A DNA stretch of 64,000 nucleotides from Austropuccinia psidii (GCA_023105745.1 JALGQZ010000009.1:30978107-31042106); one strand, 5' to 3'; counted from the stretch's first letter, positions 23,636 through 35,946 are shown. Notes: generated by a model from the letters alone, not told the origin. A program made the numbers and translations.

Positions 23636-25966
23636 TTATTCCTTAGGTTTTCTTTCATGTCTAAACCTCCTCAGTAGTTTATCAGCATTTGTTATATCTT
23701 TCTCAAGTAGCCATTCGTCTTCTTGAGTTGGATTTCTATACCTTACAAGGTATTCTCTTTCTTTTTTGTTCCTTGTCCTTCTTTCCTTAAGGACTTTTAC
23801 AATTCTTTCTTCTTCTCCTTCTTCCAAAGGGGGAATTTCAAGTGGGGGTTTATTTCTTAGTGGAAATAATTCCTTGTCACTTGAGCTGTAAGGTTTTATA
23901 AGACTTACAGGGAAAGTTGGGTGTTTATTCATTAAATCACCTGTAAGTTCCAATTGTACAGCATTGGGTCCATGAAGTGCTTTTACCATAAATGGTCCTG
24001 CAAAGGAATCTTTCAATTTCTTTGGTCCTTTTATGTTATTAAAGTTAAGAGTTGATACTAATACCAAATCTCCTATTTTGAAGTCAGGTGGTTTATGACT
24101 TTTGTCCCATCTTTCTTTTGCATATTTGAAAGAGTCTTGCATGCATCTGTTTGCATGGTGTCTTGCTTTGTCAAGCATTATCTTAAAACTGCTTGCTGTT
24201 GGATGTATGTCCACTAAGTCCTTTTTGAGGGTATCATAAGGAATTCTTGGATTCCAACCTTTTTCTAGCATTGCTGGTGTTTTGCCAGTAGAAGAATGGA
24301 TTGATGTCTTATATGCCAGTTCAAGTGCTGGTATTAGTGTACACCAATCATGGGTAAAACCATCAGAATCTTTGAATTCTAGCCCATAAGCACAGAATCT
24401 TCTGATCATATCCTCTAGGGTCTGTATCATTCTTTCTGCTAAACCATCAGTTTGAGGATGATAAGCTGTTGAGAATGATAACTTTGTCCCAAACAAGTTA
24501 TGGAGATTTGTCCATAATGCTGAAGTGAACTTTGGGTCTCTGTCACTTATAATATTTTGGAATAAGCCTGTGTGACTAATGACTTTATTCCATATCATTA
24601 TGGCTGTATCCATAGCTGTGTCATCTTTATGACATGGTAAGAACATGGGAGTTTTACTGTACCTGTCAGCTAACACTAGACATGCATTATAGCTCCTGTC
24701 TCCTCCTGGAGGTAGTGCTGTTACCCAATCCATATGAACTATTTCCCATGGGGATTTTGGTTCTTGGATTTGGATCATCATTCCAAATTTCTTTCCTGTG
24801 GCTCTGTTGGCTTTTTGACATCTGTCACAGGTTTGGCAGTACTCTGCAACATCTTTCTTCCAATTTGGCCACCAAGAGCAGGTTTTCACCCTCTCTAATG
24901 TCCTATCTTCTGAGAGATGTCCAGATGCAACACTATCATGACACTCATGTAAAATAGTGTTTATTAGTGTTCTATCTGTTAAGGCCATAACACATGTGTG
25001 TTTTGTTCTATGGTAAAGGATTCCATCAAGGAGGTGGAATCTTCCTTCATCATATGCCTTTTTCCATATTTCATCTAGTTTTGATGAAAGTGATGGATCT
25101 TTGCAGTCTTTCATTAGAAGTTGGCTTAAGATATGGCAATTTTTGTCTGTCTTATAGCTTTCTTTAACTTGGTTAAAGAATTCTGTGCCAATGTCTGTAA
25201 CACATATTCCTTCTATATGGTGTTCTTCTTGTGGTACCCATGCTGGATTGTCAGGGGTATTTGCTAGAGCCCATCTGCTGAGACCATCTGCATTTTTATG
25301 AATATTTCCAGATTTATGAACAATAGTCATATTTCCTCTATATTCTTGGATAGCAATTTGCCATCTCAGCATATGTCTATTTGGAGTCTTCATATTTAAT
25401 AGTGATTTCACAGCATTACAGTCTGTGATTACATCAAATACTGTTCCATCCAAATAATAATGCAGTTTTTCTAAAGCCCACACTAGGCATAAGCATTCCA
25501 TTTGGCTTGCTCCATACCTTGCTTCTGTTGGCTTTATTTGCCTTGAAATGAAACAAATTGGTCCTTCCACTGGTTTATCATTGATAATTTGTGTTTGGTG
25601 AAGTGCAGCACCTAGTCCTTCTCCACAAGCATCAATATACAGTTTGAAGGGTAGTTTCCAATCTGGCATTACAAGAAATGGGGCATTTGTTAGTGAATAT
25701 TTCAATTCTTCATATTCCTTGACCCTTTCTTCAGTCATTTCATAAACTGTTTGTTGGTCACATAATTTATATAAGGATTTAGAAATCTTTGCAAAGTCCT
25801 TTATATGCTGTCTATAGTAACCAGCAAATACTAGAAATGATTGCATTTCTTTTTTGGTTTGAGGCATTGGTTTAAGTAGTACTGCTGCCACTTTATTTTT
25901 GTCTATGCCTAGACTAAGGCCAGATACAACATGTCCTAATGCTTTTAATTCACTATATGCAAAATG
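23636..25966 (-). pseudogene. Gypsy pol: RT end, RNase H, integrase, chromodomain
   Basis: Continuation of the polyprotein frame after the TGA at 25967-25969. Order visible: RT thumb ([17 protein letters not shown]); RNase H with [20 protein letters not shown] and [12 protein letters not shown] supplying the D-E-D acids; the integrase HHCC finger (HECHDS, SGH, then CQTCDRC); and the integrase core with MDW, SDRDPKF and the E of GLAERMIQ (DDE triad). Last is a C-terminal chromodomain ([20 protein letters not shown] followed by [13 protein letters not shown]). Chromodomains on chromovirus integrases steer insertion to marked chromatin. All catalytic residues I looked for are present, and the 751 codons after the first ATG are uninterrupted. 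Confidence 0.93.
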
Positions 25967-26740
25967 TCATTTTTTCAAGGAAATTTTCATATTCACTTGG
26001 ACTATTTTTTGTAGTACCCTTTCTAGTCTTGTAAGGTGATTTTCCCAAGTTTCTGAGAAAACTATGATATCATCAATATAGATAATTAAACATCCTTCTG
26101 ATAATTCTTCAGGGAATATGGTATTCATCATTCTTTGATAATGGGAAGGTGCATTTTTTATCCCAAATGGCATTCTTAAGTATTCAAAAATTCCACAATG
26201 GACTATTATTCTTAGTAGTTTCTTGGCATTGTCTGTTAAGACATTTTGATGAAAACCTTTAAGAGCATCCATAGCTGTGATGAACTTAGCTTGTGACAAT
26301 TGGGTCAATGTCTCATGGATTCTAGGTATTGGATATCTGTCTGGAATGGTATAGGTGTTCAGGGCTCTGAAGTCTCCTACCATCCTTGATTTTCCATTAT
26401 GCCAAGTTATAATGACAGGTGTAGTAACTTCTACTTGTTCATTATGTCCAACCTTTCTTAATACTCCAAGGTCCATTAATTCTTTAATGTGCACCTCTAA
26501 GGCTTCTCTAGCCCTTGGACTGGCTGGATAAGCAGGTCTTCTTAATAAAGGTGGGTAAGGCTTTTCTACATTAAGAATTATATCCACTTCATGTCCAATT
26601 ATGGCACCTAGTGGCTCTTTGTCAGTTGCAAAGGCATTTTTATACTTAAATAAGAGGTCAATCAATTTTTCTTTCATTTTTTCTGTTAATTCTTGATTGA
26701 ATTCTGCCTCTTTAAGTTGTTCAGATATAAAAAGTTCCTT
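25967..26740 (-). pseudogene. Gypsy pol: reverse transcriptase N-terminal and palm
   Basis: Open between two in-frame stops. It contains PPLLRRPAYPASPRAREALE, the substrate-binding block KSRMVGDFRALNTYTIPDRY, the first catalytic Asp in TAMDALKGFHQ, MPFGIKNAPSHYQRMM and the YIDDI box of the polymerase active site. Comparison with the related polyprotein I remember suggests that the terminal TGA (25967-25969) replaces a Cys codon just after KISLKK. Frame and spacing are otherwise intact. Confidence 0.9.
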
Positions 26741-27436
26741 TTATGGAATTTTTTCTTCCTTCTTAATAACTGTGATTTGTTTTTTGTTATTTAAGAAGCC
26801 AAACTTTTGTCTTTTGTTATCTCCTATGGTAAAATATCTATCTTTTTGGTTGGAGATATCTATACCATAGATTGATAAGTAGTCATTCCCAAGTATGAAA
26901 TGATTACTAGTACAGTTGTCCATTACTACAAACTCTACTTTAATTCTGACACATTGTGAGGGATGAGGAAAAATTAGTGTTAAATCAATTATTCCAAGGG
27001 GCTTCATGCTCTCACTTGCACTACTAAATTTGACACCTTGTATTGGCATAAGTTTTTCTTGCCAGTTTGGGACAATGGTTTTTAAATAACTTTTGCCAAC
27101 ACAAGTGCAATATGCTCCTGTATCCAAGTTAACTTTTCCTTCTTGGTTATCAACCATAACAATACTTATACTTGATTTTCCAGCTGTATAACCCATTCCT
27201 CTTGCAGGTTTGGTTCTATACATTTTGGCATCTTGTATGTTTGTTAGGTTTGTGTCAGATGTTCCAACTTGTGGTAAGTTTGAATTAACATCCAGTACTT
27301 CATAAATTATATCAATATTATTAATCTGTGCATTAATTATATTGATTTCATCACTTTCAGAGCTTTCTGACTCTTCTGTCTCTTTTTCAGAGTCAGATTC
27401 CTCTTCTTTGTCATTGTGGTTTTCTGTTTCCACAAT
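26741..27436 (-). pseudogene. Gypsy aspartic protease segment
   Basis: Same frame as gag, downstream of the TAA at 27437. It begins with an acidic Glu/Asp/Ser-rich linker, then VNLDTGAYCTCVGKSYL, where D-T-G is the catalytic loop of a retroviral-type aspartic protease, followed by FILGNDYLSIYGIDIS. It matures Gag and Pol in the virus-like particle. It ends in TAA at 26741-26743, apparently a Glu codon changed by one base. Confidence 0.9.
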
Positions 27437-29434
27437 TTAATTGATCTTTGCTTTTTTAAGGCAATTATTGGCTAAGTGTCCAATACCTCCACATTTATGG
27501 CATTTTCTTTGCTCATTATTGTTGGATGTATTGGGCTTAAAGGATTCTTTTGATTTATCTTTTTTGATAAATGGTTTATTTCGGCTTTTAATGTCCAATT
27601 TTTTCCAAGTTCTGCCAATTTTTGTTCTTGTCACTATATCTTCTAGTGCATTTATATACTCTTCTGTGGAGCATGGTTCTATACACCTGCTTCTTAGGGC
27701 ATGTTCTAGTTCCCCTCCACATTTTTTAAGTATTTTCATGTGCACCATCTTTTGTGACATTTCTGGGTACAGTGCATTAAGCCTTTCAACTTGTTTCAAG
27801 AGCCAAGTTAAAGGTTTGTCTTTGTCTGGGTCAAAGAAAGAATTTTCAAATGCATTTTCTATCTTATACCTCCAGGCATCATTTGCCCACTTGGTGATTA
27901 TTTCTTGTTTCCACCAAGACCAGGTATTTTTACCATTTGTTTGTCTTATGCCATAATACCATCTTTTTGCAGATTTCTCAAACAGTGAATGTAATCTTGC
28001 AGTGATTAATTCATCTGGTATGGCATAGTCTTCTTGTAACATATCAATTGTTTTAATAAATGACATGTGGTCATATTCACCTTCTCCGGTGAATGTTGGC
28101 CATTCTTTCAATTGAGGTGCTTCTTTCATTAAGACTTGGTTATTATCTTGGTGACTCAAGTCTGTTATGAAAGGATTTGACAATTCCTCTTTTGTTTTAA
28201 CAGGGCTTCTTATATGAGAAAATGGTGTTGATAACTTTGGCATATTTAAATTAGCCTCATTAATTTTATCCATTTTTTCAGTGATAAGCCTTATTTCACT
28301 CTGAATATCATCTTTCAGATGCATTCTTGCTTCATCACTTTTTTCCACATGGTCCAAAAGTAATTTTTGGTGTGATGAAGTGTTTTCTTCAAATTTTTCT
28401 ACAGAAATACTTAATTTATTTAATTTTTCTTTAAGATTGTCAATACTCACATCATAATTGATTGTCAAAGTCTTGTCTTTGATATCTTTTATGTATTTAT
28501 ACAATTCTTGTTGTCCTTGTATTAATTTTTGAGTATTGTCAATTAAATTCTTTGGTTTATTATTTTCAACAATAAACTTAATGTTGTCAATTTCTTTTTT
28601 GTTTTGCACAACAATTTTTGTTAAAGAAGATAAATTGTTATTTATTTCTTGTAGTGATAATAAACTATCTTTAATTTCTTTTAGAGGTAATATACTATTT
28701 TTAATTTCTGTTAAAGTATTTACAACATCTTTGGACAAGGTTATTTCTTTGGGAAATAAGGTTGTCTCATTCTTTGCTCTTCCTTGTCCTTGAATTCCAT
28801 CAAGGTTCTGGCCATGTTGAAAACATTGTCCATGGCATCCTTTTGGATTCTTGGGATTCTGTAGCTTGGGGAATATGGTTTCCTCCAATGCTTTTTCTTG
28901 TTCTTCTTCCCTTCTTTGGGAAGTGGGTTGGCTTGGGGCTTGCTGGTAGAAGCTACTGGGGCTTCTTCCTTGGTTGCCTCCCTCTTTTTGGCATGGTAGT
29001 CCTTGATTTTTTTGATTTGAGGTTTGGATGACAGTGGATTCCATCCATTGGAGTATTTCACTATCTCCTCCTCTTTGAGGAACTTTTTCAGGATGTGCCA
29101 GGAGTTCATCACTCCTTGGTGTATTTGAGGCAACATTTCCCAATCTTTGTCCTTGTACACTGTGCAATACTGCTTGTACTGGCTCATGTAGATGTCTATT
29201 TGAGCCCTCTGAATGTGATTTGTACCTGTTTGAGTTACTCATACTTAGTTCCAATTCAGGCTCAGATATCATGGGCATTTCTGGGACTTGCCTTTGGGAT
29301 AAGGCACTTCCTTGTGTGGATTCTGTTCTACTGGGGATATTGCCCTTTCTTTTCCCTTTTGAGGGATCAGTTCTACCTCTGAGTCCAGCTCCATCTAATT
29401 GGATGGAGTATTGGGAACCTCTTCTGGTAGTCAT
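27437..29434 (-). pseudogene. Gypsy gag (capsid/nucleocapsid), 665 codons
   Basis: ATG at 29434. The N-terminal 230 residues are Ser/Gln/Pro-rich and low complexity. About residues 230-390 are heptad-like (repeats of KEIKDSLLSLQEINNNLSS type), probably coiled coil. The capsid-like domain has WPTFTGEGEYDHMSFIKTID and YPEMSQKMVHMKILKKC. A CCHC zinc knuckle, CHKCGGIGHLANNC, lies just before the stop and binds element RNA. The terminal TAA (27437-27439) is a nonsense change, since the protease continues in the same frame with no shift. Base use is TE-like and AT-rich. Confidence 0.93.
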
Positions 29435-29510
29435 AATTTAAAGAATAAGACAAATAAAAGTATTTTAGAATAAAATTTCTTTTTATGGCAATTATAAAAG
29501 AGGTGCTCAC

Positions 29511-29660
29511 CTTCAGAGTCTTGAATGGTGGGTCCTGGAAAGTCTAATTTCTCAGCTTTCTTTCTTTTAGTGATAACTGGTGTTGGAGAACTTTGACAAG
29601 TTTCTTCCACCAATCTCTCAACAGTAGCTTGGTTGTCTTCTGTTGGGTTATCTTTAAACA
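29511..29660 (-). other. possible upstream exon of the chromovirus transcript
   Basis: A 150-bp open segment (reading KDNPTEDNQATVERLVEETC, later KRKKAEKLDFPGPTIQDSEG) lies between a good acceptor (pyrimidine run then TAG at 29663-29661) and a good donor (GTGAGC at 29510). It has no ATG of its own. An acceptor at 29420-29419 inside the gag N-terminus would join it in the gag frame through a 92-nt intron. Splicing is inferred, not shown; it could be an untranslated leader. Confidence 0.35.
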
Positions 29661-30132
29661 CTAAAAAAGACAAATAAATATAAGTCTTTTTATAAGAAGT
29701 GTTATTTTTTTGGCAAGATATCGCAATTTTCCACCTAGAAATTGCTTTTATATCTTTGAAAAATTGAAATGAATAAAGAAATGAATAAAAATGAATAAAA
29801 ATAACTTTTTTTATTGGTTTTTTTTTTATATTTTTATTTTTAAAGAATAAAATAAAAAAATGAATATGATTCTTTATAAAATTAAATTATAATAAAATTA
29901 TTTTTAATTTATAAAATATCTCTTTTAATCACTAGAGTCACTCAAAGAAAGTTCTTGCAAGTCTAAGGATGTGAAAAACCACGTGTAAGACAGTACAATT
30001 GCTTTCCAAATGCCTCAATAGCTTTTAAAATCAATAAAATATAAAATTATTATATAATTTTATGATTATAAATATAATTTATTATTGGATAAACCCAATT
30101 AGAATCTTTTTAAAGGTCTTTTAAGTAAATAT

Positions 30133-30150
30133 CACGGCCAGGCCCCCAAA
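30133..30150 (-). promoter_or_regulatory. possible primer-binding site
   Basis: The sequence next to the 5' LTR on the minus strand reads TTTGGGGGCCTGGCCGTGAT. A TGG two bases in from the LTR is where a tRNA CCA end would pair. The tRNA is not identified, and the site is called by position only. Confidence 0.35.
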
Positions 30151-32141
30151 TGTAAGGTTTGACTATGAAACAATAAGTAAAAATTACTAATTTATTACTT
30201 ATTGTACTCTGAATGTCCTTATGAATTGAATAAATAAGATTAAAAATATAATAATAATGAATAATTATTACTATTATGGCGTAAAATAATTATATTATTA
30301 AATAAATATAATAATATAATTTATATTATGAAAATATAATATAATAAATAAATATATTAATATAAAATAATTAATATATTTAAAAAGCTCTTTATTATTG
30401 TTACCAACAAATAATAAAGGCGTAAAAAATTGCTTTTTATTAATAAAAAACAATTAATAACAATAATATTACTAATATTAAAGTTATGAATTAATATAAA
30501 TACTATTTATATTAATTAAAGAATTATTAAGAGAGTAATAATAGAGAAAATAACCTACTTTTAGCACTTAATATAATAATTTTGAGATATTTTACGCCAA
30601 AAAATATAAATACAACTTTTTCAAATTGTATTTACAATAAAAATAAAGAAAATTACAAATTATTCTGGATTTTTACATGGAAATGAGTTTTTAGAGAGAT
30701 TTTTAACAAAAACAATTAAATAAATGATTTGATCACGTCAAAATAGATGATTATAACAAGGTGGTCTTTGGTCTTTAATAATATAATAGTTTTATATATA
30801 AAGAATAAAGAAATTACCTTTGATTTAATTGATTTAATGTTTTTGATGCGTCTGAGGGGAAAATAGAGTAAAAAGAGCTCTATTTGTAGTAAATACCTCC
30901 CTCCTAGAGTCCAACAGGCTTCTAGTAGACGTGTAATGATCATATCCACTGGAATTGATCAATATTTTAAGGTTTGGAGATGATTACATCATTATCAAAC
31001 CTCATTACATCATTATTACACCATTATTTAGAGTTATCACTATAACTCTAAAGTTGATGACATCAGAGGCTTGGAAAAACCCCAAATTTCGTGGATTTTA
31101 TTAGTTTTAATCATAAACTAATAGTATTCACCAATTTTATCACTCTTAAGACTGTTAAACTTAAATTAAGGTTACTGTGAGTGATCATAACTGCTCAAAT
31201 TAAGCTCAAACTTTGATCCTCAATAACTTTTAAGATTTACACGCTACAGCAATTCAGAGAGTTAATTCTGATAGCCTGGCATAACCTCATTATGCTGCCA
31301 AGAGCTTTTCATTACATCATCAAAACTCTAATTTTGATGATTTTTCTTGTAACTCATTTTTTCTGTCAAAATTCAATATTTTAAACTTCAAACCTTGATT
31401 TCAGGGGGTTATACCCTGAATTTAATAATAAAAATTACATCATTCTTCACACATGAGCTAGTAGAATCCAACTGTATACTTTTTTTTAAGTTTGGACCAC
31501 TTTCACAACAAAGTGGTCAACAGCTCTGTTGATTTTAATCAATATTTCATCATAGGTTTTAACCTTGTTTATAATTTGTAAAATAAAGTTCATATCTGTG
31601 TTCTTACAGTAATTACGTGGTAACTTTATTTTTGGTTAATCATTCTATCATGTATAGTTTAGGAGATATTAGCTATGATCCTTGAATATATGCGTTGACC
31701 AAAAAAGTGCATATATTCAGGTTAATTCCTTAAGTATTAACTTTGGGAATTAGCTTATTAATTGTTTTATGTGTGAACTTTCGTGGGAAATCCACTGGTA
31801 CAATTCATTTCACATGTTGTTTCATTAGTTCTTGAGATAAATAAGGTTTTATGGTTTTTATAAGGTATTATACCTTATAATTCATTAAATATTGACTTTA
31901 CAGATATGCCATAAAAATGGTATATGTGTATTTCTCCATGGGAAATCCAATGGTATAATTTATTTTACATGTTGGTTCATTGGTTTTTAAGTTAAACCAA
32001 TTTTTGTACCAATTTATGGTATTTTTTGTATATTTAAGTAATTATTTTTAATGTATAATTATTCTAAGTAATTTTAATATAATTATTCAGAGTCTTTTTT
32101 GTGACCTTATTGGGTATGTGGTCATATCTCAAAGGCTCACA
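30151..32141 (-). repeat. 5' LTR of the chromovirus (1,991 bp)
   Basis: On the minus strand it carries the promoter end of the element. It starts TGTAAGG at 30151 on the plus strand and ends CTCACA at 32141, then the CTTCA duplication. It contains the same internal 156-bp direct duplication as the other LTR. Confidence 0.95.
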
Positions 32142-32146
32142 CTTCA

Positions 32147-33821
32147 GGTGATGATGTTACATGCAAAGTGGTGGGTTCAGCTGAAGGGTGATACAAATCA
32201 TTGAGACTCTGTTGTTGAGTCTCCAAAGTGGCAGTGTTGAGTGCTTGTGCCTTGGAACGTTTTGTATAAGAAGGCTCACTTGACTTGCGTTTGAGGGCTG
32301 AAAAAGGGAGGGTAATGGTTTGAGTACTTTCAGTAGTTTGATAGAATAAGAAACAACTGACATTTTACTTGTAAAATTGGGGTGTTGCTTTCATAATCAC
32401 TTTCAGCAATAGGAAATTGCTGGTTGGACCAATAATGATCAAAATACTCATAGTCCTCATCTGTGAGTTGCCCCATGGACTTCAAAAAGTCTTTAACTAC
32501 CAAACAGATCACATGACATGCACAGCGATGATATCGCTCTTGACCTGGCCACTGGGATCCTATTGCCTGGAATTTATGTTACAGGTGCTGAGCCATGGTT
32601 ATGTTGCTTGATGCGTTATCACCAGTAATTGAATAGACACTATCCAGAAGACCTTGCTCTTCCATTGCATCCCAAAAACAAGAAGCCAGTGCTTTACCAC
32701 TATGATTGCCATCTATATTTTCAAATGCAATTAGCTGGTGATTGAGAACAAACTCATGCTCATGAATCCATTGGATTACCACTGCCAGATATGACTGGTG
32801 CTGGTCTTTGGTGGTCCAAGCATCAATTGCAGCGCACACCCAAGTGTTTTCTGGTAATTGCTGAAGGGTCTTCAGCAATGATGCTTTTTTTGGTAGTAAG
32901 TTTTTTCGGCTATTCCAGTGATCTGTTTTTGTCGTGGCCAATCGAATTGTGGTGCAATATGATTCAAGATCTGTCTGAATCGTGCATCTTCAAAAATGGT
33001 AAATGGGAGCTGAGCTGAGACAATGCATTCAACCACCAACTGTTGTTGGTGTTGCATTTCATCAGTGGCCATCTTCAATTTGCGTTGAGGATCAATGGCA
33101 CCAGGGGCTTGCAGTGCCCATGCCTGTTGTCGCCCTGGGCAACGACTTCTATGTTTGTTGAGGTTGGAGGTATTACGGCCAATGACTGAGATAGACCGGG
33201 TGCAATGATCGCATTGGTATGTGAGCCTAGATACATGCTTGATGGGATCCCATGTCCCATTGGTATCCAATGCCTGATAATTTTGGGGAAATGTTAAGAA
33301 TCAGCCGGGCCTCTGGAATATAGATCAAACAAACATACCAAATAGAAATTGTACACTGAGGAGCATTGTACTTCTTTTTTGTTGTCCATTAGGGGTTCAG
33401 CATTTTCCGAAAGTGGTGATCCCACACCTGATGACACATCAGGGCTGTCATTATCCAACAAGCCATCTTCACCAGTCATATTGTGAGGTTTGGAAGGTGA
33501 ATGTCTTGGTGTATTTGGTGAAGATGGACGAAATAGGAAATCCCTGGGAATATTTGTTAGCAATGGGCGAATGGTTTCAGAAGGGAAGCCTTCAGATTGC
33601 GAAAAAAATTTATAATTCAAGTTAGGAATTGTTGGTGTTCTGGAACCCACAGTGGACCCGCACAGAGGAATCTGCGTTAGCACATGAGGGGGTCTTTGGG
33701 ATGCCAAGCTAGTAGAGGTAGGGTTGTAACAAATGTGTGCAGGAATGAATGAGCAAGTGCTTGGTGAAAGCTTCATGACCTCATTTATATTTAACGGTGC
33801 CAAAACGTCCAATTGTTTCAT
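32147..33821 (-). pseudogene. hAT transposase, N-terminal and core part (5' of the Gypsy insertion)
   Basis: ATG at 33821. Exon 1 (to 33339) is a Ser/Pro-rich N-terminus. A 65-nt intron (33338-33274) leads to a BED-type zinc finger (WDPIKHV, CDHC, then H-R-S-R-C) and the conserved FTIFEDARFRQIL region. A one-base loss in an A7 run (32891-32885) shifts the frame; reading on in the next frame gives CAAIDAWTTKDQHQSYLAVV and DSVYSITGDNASSN, core hAT motifs with catalytic Asp residues. An in-frame TAA sits at 32579-32581 before the RCACHVICLVVKDFL block. A further intron (32368-32298) precedes a Lys/Ser-rich exon that runs into the insertion; its joining phase is ambiguous. This gene was a mobile-element transposase and is now disrupted. 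Confidence 0.85.
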
Positions 33822-33924
33822 TCTTGGGTTCTTCTAAAATACAAGGGTACAAAAGTGTGAGCAAGTGAGTTCCGACATTGGGTTTGGAAGGTAATTAACG
33901 TCCTCACAAAGATTAAGAGCTGGA

Positions 33925-34294
33925 TCAGGTCAACCCAAAGGAAACCAAAGTAAGCCAAACATCTACAACAATTTCATAACTTCGAGTTATTGCTTGGGCC
34001 AAACATTTTAACACAAATACACACTCACCTGGGCTGAAGAATGTAATGGAGCATATGTCAATGCTCTGGATTTCGTAGATGATTCGTAGCTTCCAAGGAG
34101 TGAAATTGAAGATTTTGTTTGTGTTGGGGATCAGAGACGGATGACCTCGGTTGCGGTAAGTAGGTTTCTTGACATACGGGACAGATCTAGGGTGAGTATG
34201 TCCTGCATAGGGGACATACCAAAAGTTAGCGGGGTTTGTCACCTAATAGCCGAATCCGCAGACTGAGAGTACAAAAGCAATGTAATGCTGCATT
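33925..34294 (-). other. unrecognised coding-like fragment upstream of hAT
   Basis: A frame from an ATG at about 34294, with a stop at the position of an acceptor-like TAG, reads NFWYVPYAGHTHPRSVPY and then KKPTYRNRGHPSLIPNTNKI. It reaches a donor-like GTGAGT near 34030. It may be a leader exon of the hAT transcript or an unrelated repeat fragment; its frame does not join cleanly to the ATG at 33821. I do not recognise a domain. Confidence 0.25.
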
Positions 34295-34299
34295 TTATA

Positions 34300-35362
34300 G
34301 TGCTACACTGATGAATCTCCAGCCGTCCTGATGCAAAACTAGTTAAAATGCATCTTCCGTGAGATATTTGTTATTTTGGGGCTCAAATTTATTTGCAAAT
34401 TATGCAATTGGCCTAACATTGTGTCTATGAAGCTTTTGCCACAATATTCTTCAATATTCTACTTTTCTATGTGCATTGGTATGGAGTTTATGGTCAAAAT
34501 TATATTCAATAAAGATGCAAAATCTTAAACAGGATTAAAGAATTCAGCACTGGTTCTAAAACATGTTTTGAACTGATTTTAAAGAACCCCATTAAAAAAC
34601 TTTTTGACATCTTTTTTTCAAAAATGCAGGCGTAAAATCCTGTCAAAAAATTTTAGGTTTTGAACTCCAAACCCGTGAGGTCGCTCTTCAACATCTTGTC
34701 ATTTGAGAGCAAGGCCGTTGATTTCTTTTCCATTAAAAGCCTCCCATCGCAGATGATCTACTTTTTTGGTGAAATCTAATAAGTGGACATGATGAAACAT
34801 GATAAATTCTTGATGTTGACAAAAGGATTTTCCTAAAATCCAATCTTATGAAAATTGTATTATTATTATTATTTTGTCTTCCAAGGGGATAAAAACTGAA
34901 ATTTTAATTTTCTTTTTAAAAATTCAAGACTAGTACTAAGCTTGAGTTAACAAGTCTTTTGATCTAAAGTCTTGCTTAGACAGATGACGTGGAATCAATT
35001 AAGCAGTATTCACCAATAATTATCCTCAATTTACTGTATTTTAACCAAGCCAATCTCAAAAACTCATAAATTGATGACAGTTAAGCCTGCCTGTTTTCCT
35101 TGAGCATTGTTTTCCTTTGATAAATTTCATTTTAAACTAGAAAGTGTTGTTTTCTCCAAAAATTAATGATATAAATCTATTTACAAAGAATTAAACTGTG
35201 AGGTCTTTCAAGAATACGTACGTGTATAATGATTATTTACTTATTTTTCATACAAAGATGGGCTATATTAATACAATAAATTGAATCATTTTCAGATATT
35301 GATTCCATATCTTGAATAAATTAATGACTTATAATTAAGCTTTGTGTGGAATTTTCTTACAA
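34300..35362. other. no feature seen
   Basis: AT-rich spacer between the hAT remnant and the MULE. No open frame with coding character, and the hAT end could not be located in it. Confidence 0.5.
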
Positions 35363-35377
35363 TATATATTGGGTGTT

Positions 35378-35456
35378 GGTAAAAACATGTAAGCAAATTG
35401 GTAAAAACATGTAAGAGCTTATGTGTTTTTGCCATAAATTGGTAAAAACATGTAAG
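35378..35456. repeat. MULE left subterminal repeats
   Basis: GGTAAAAACATGTAAG occurs three times (35378, 35400, 35441). 35417-35456 forms an imperfect inverted repeat (CTTATGTGTTTTTGCC, ATAAATT, GGTAAAAACATGTAAG). Repeated subterminal motifs like these are typical transposase-binding sites. Confidence 0.75.
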
Positions 35457-35946
35457 GGGTGCCCTGGGCCATTTTTAATTAAAAATAAAACACAACCATG
35501 CCTGTATTGGGCCAAAACATGCCCAAAAGAGGTTTTTTTCCCCACAAAACCTCTCTAACTCCCAATTGTTTCAGATTTTTTTGCCCAGCCCCCCCCCCCA
35601 AAAAAAAAAGGCCAAACACCCAAATAATCCACATCTTCCCCACCCCAAACCAAGTTTTTTTTTTGGAAAAACAGCATTACCAAAGCCATTTTTCAAAGCT
35701 TTTCACACTTTTTTTTCCTTTTTTTCCCCAAAGACTGCATTTTTCGCCACAACAACCTGCTTTCAAGCCTCTCAATTTTCAATTTTTTACCATCCCACAT
35801 TTAAGCCAATTTTTTCACTCTTGACCACTTCTGTTCATTTTTCACACCTTTTTTCACTTCTTTTTCACATTTTGAAAGGTTCTTACCCCATTCCAAATCC
35901 CCAAATTCCCCCTTTTTTCACTTTTATACATATTTTTCATTCAGAA

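Larger units (their letters stand above)
21530..32141 (-). mobile_element. full-length Ty3/Gypsy chromovirus inserted in the hAT gene
   Basis: A 10,612-bp element on the minus strand with two near-identical LTRs (TGTAAGG...TCACA) and flanking 5-bp duplications CTTCA at 21525-21529 and 32142-32146. The internal region holds one continuous gag-pol frame from ATG 29434 to stop 23636 (about 1,932 codons) in the order gag, protease, RT, RNase H, integrase, chromodomain, which is the Ty3/Gypsy order. Three in-frame stops (27437, 26741, 25967) interrupt it, so it cannot be autonomous unless they are bypassed. By eye the LTRs differ by about a dozen substitutions and a few indels, indicating a recent insertion. 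Confidence 0.95.

Noticed and set aside
27441..27956. 171-codon plus-strand ORF
   Set aside because: Antisense shadow of chromovirus gag.
23518..29434. Repeat-induced point mutation as the cause of the three stops
   Set aside because: The inferred changes are transversions, not C-to-T or G-to-A.
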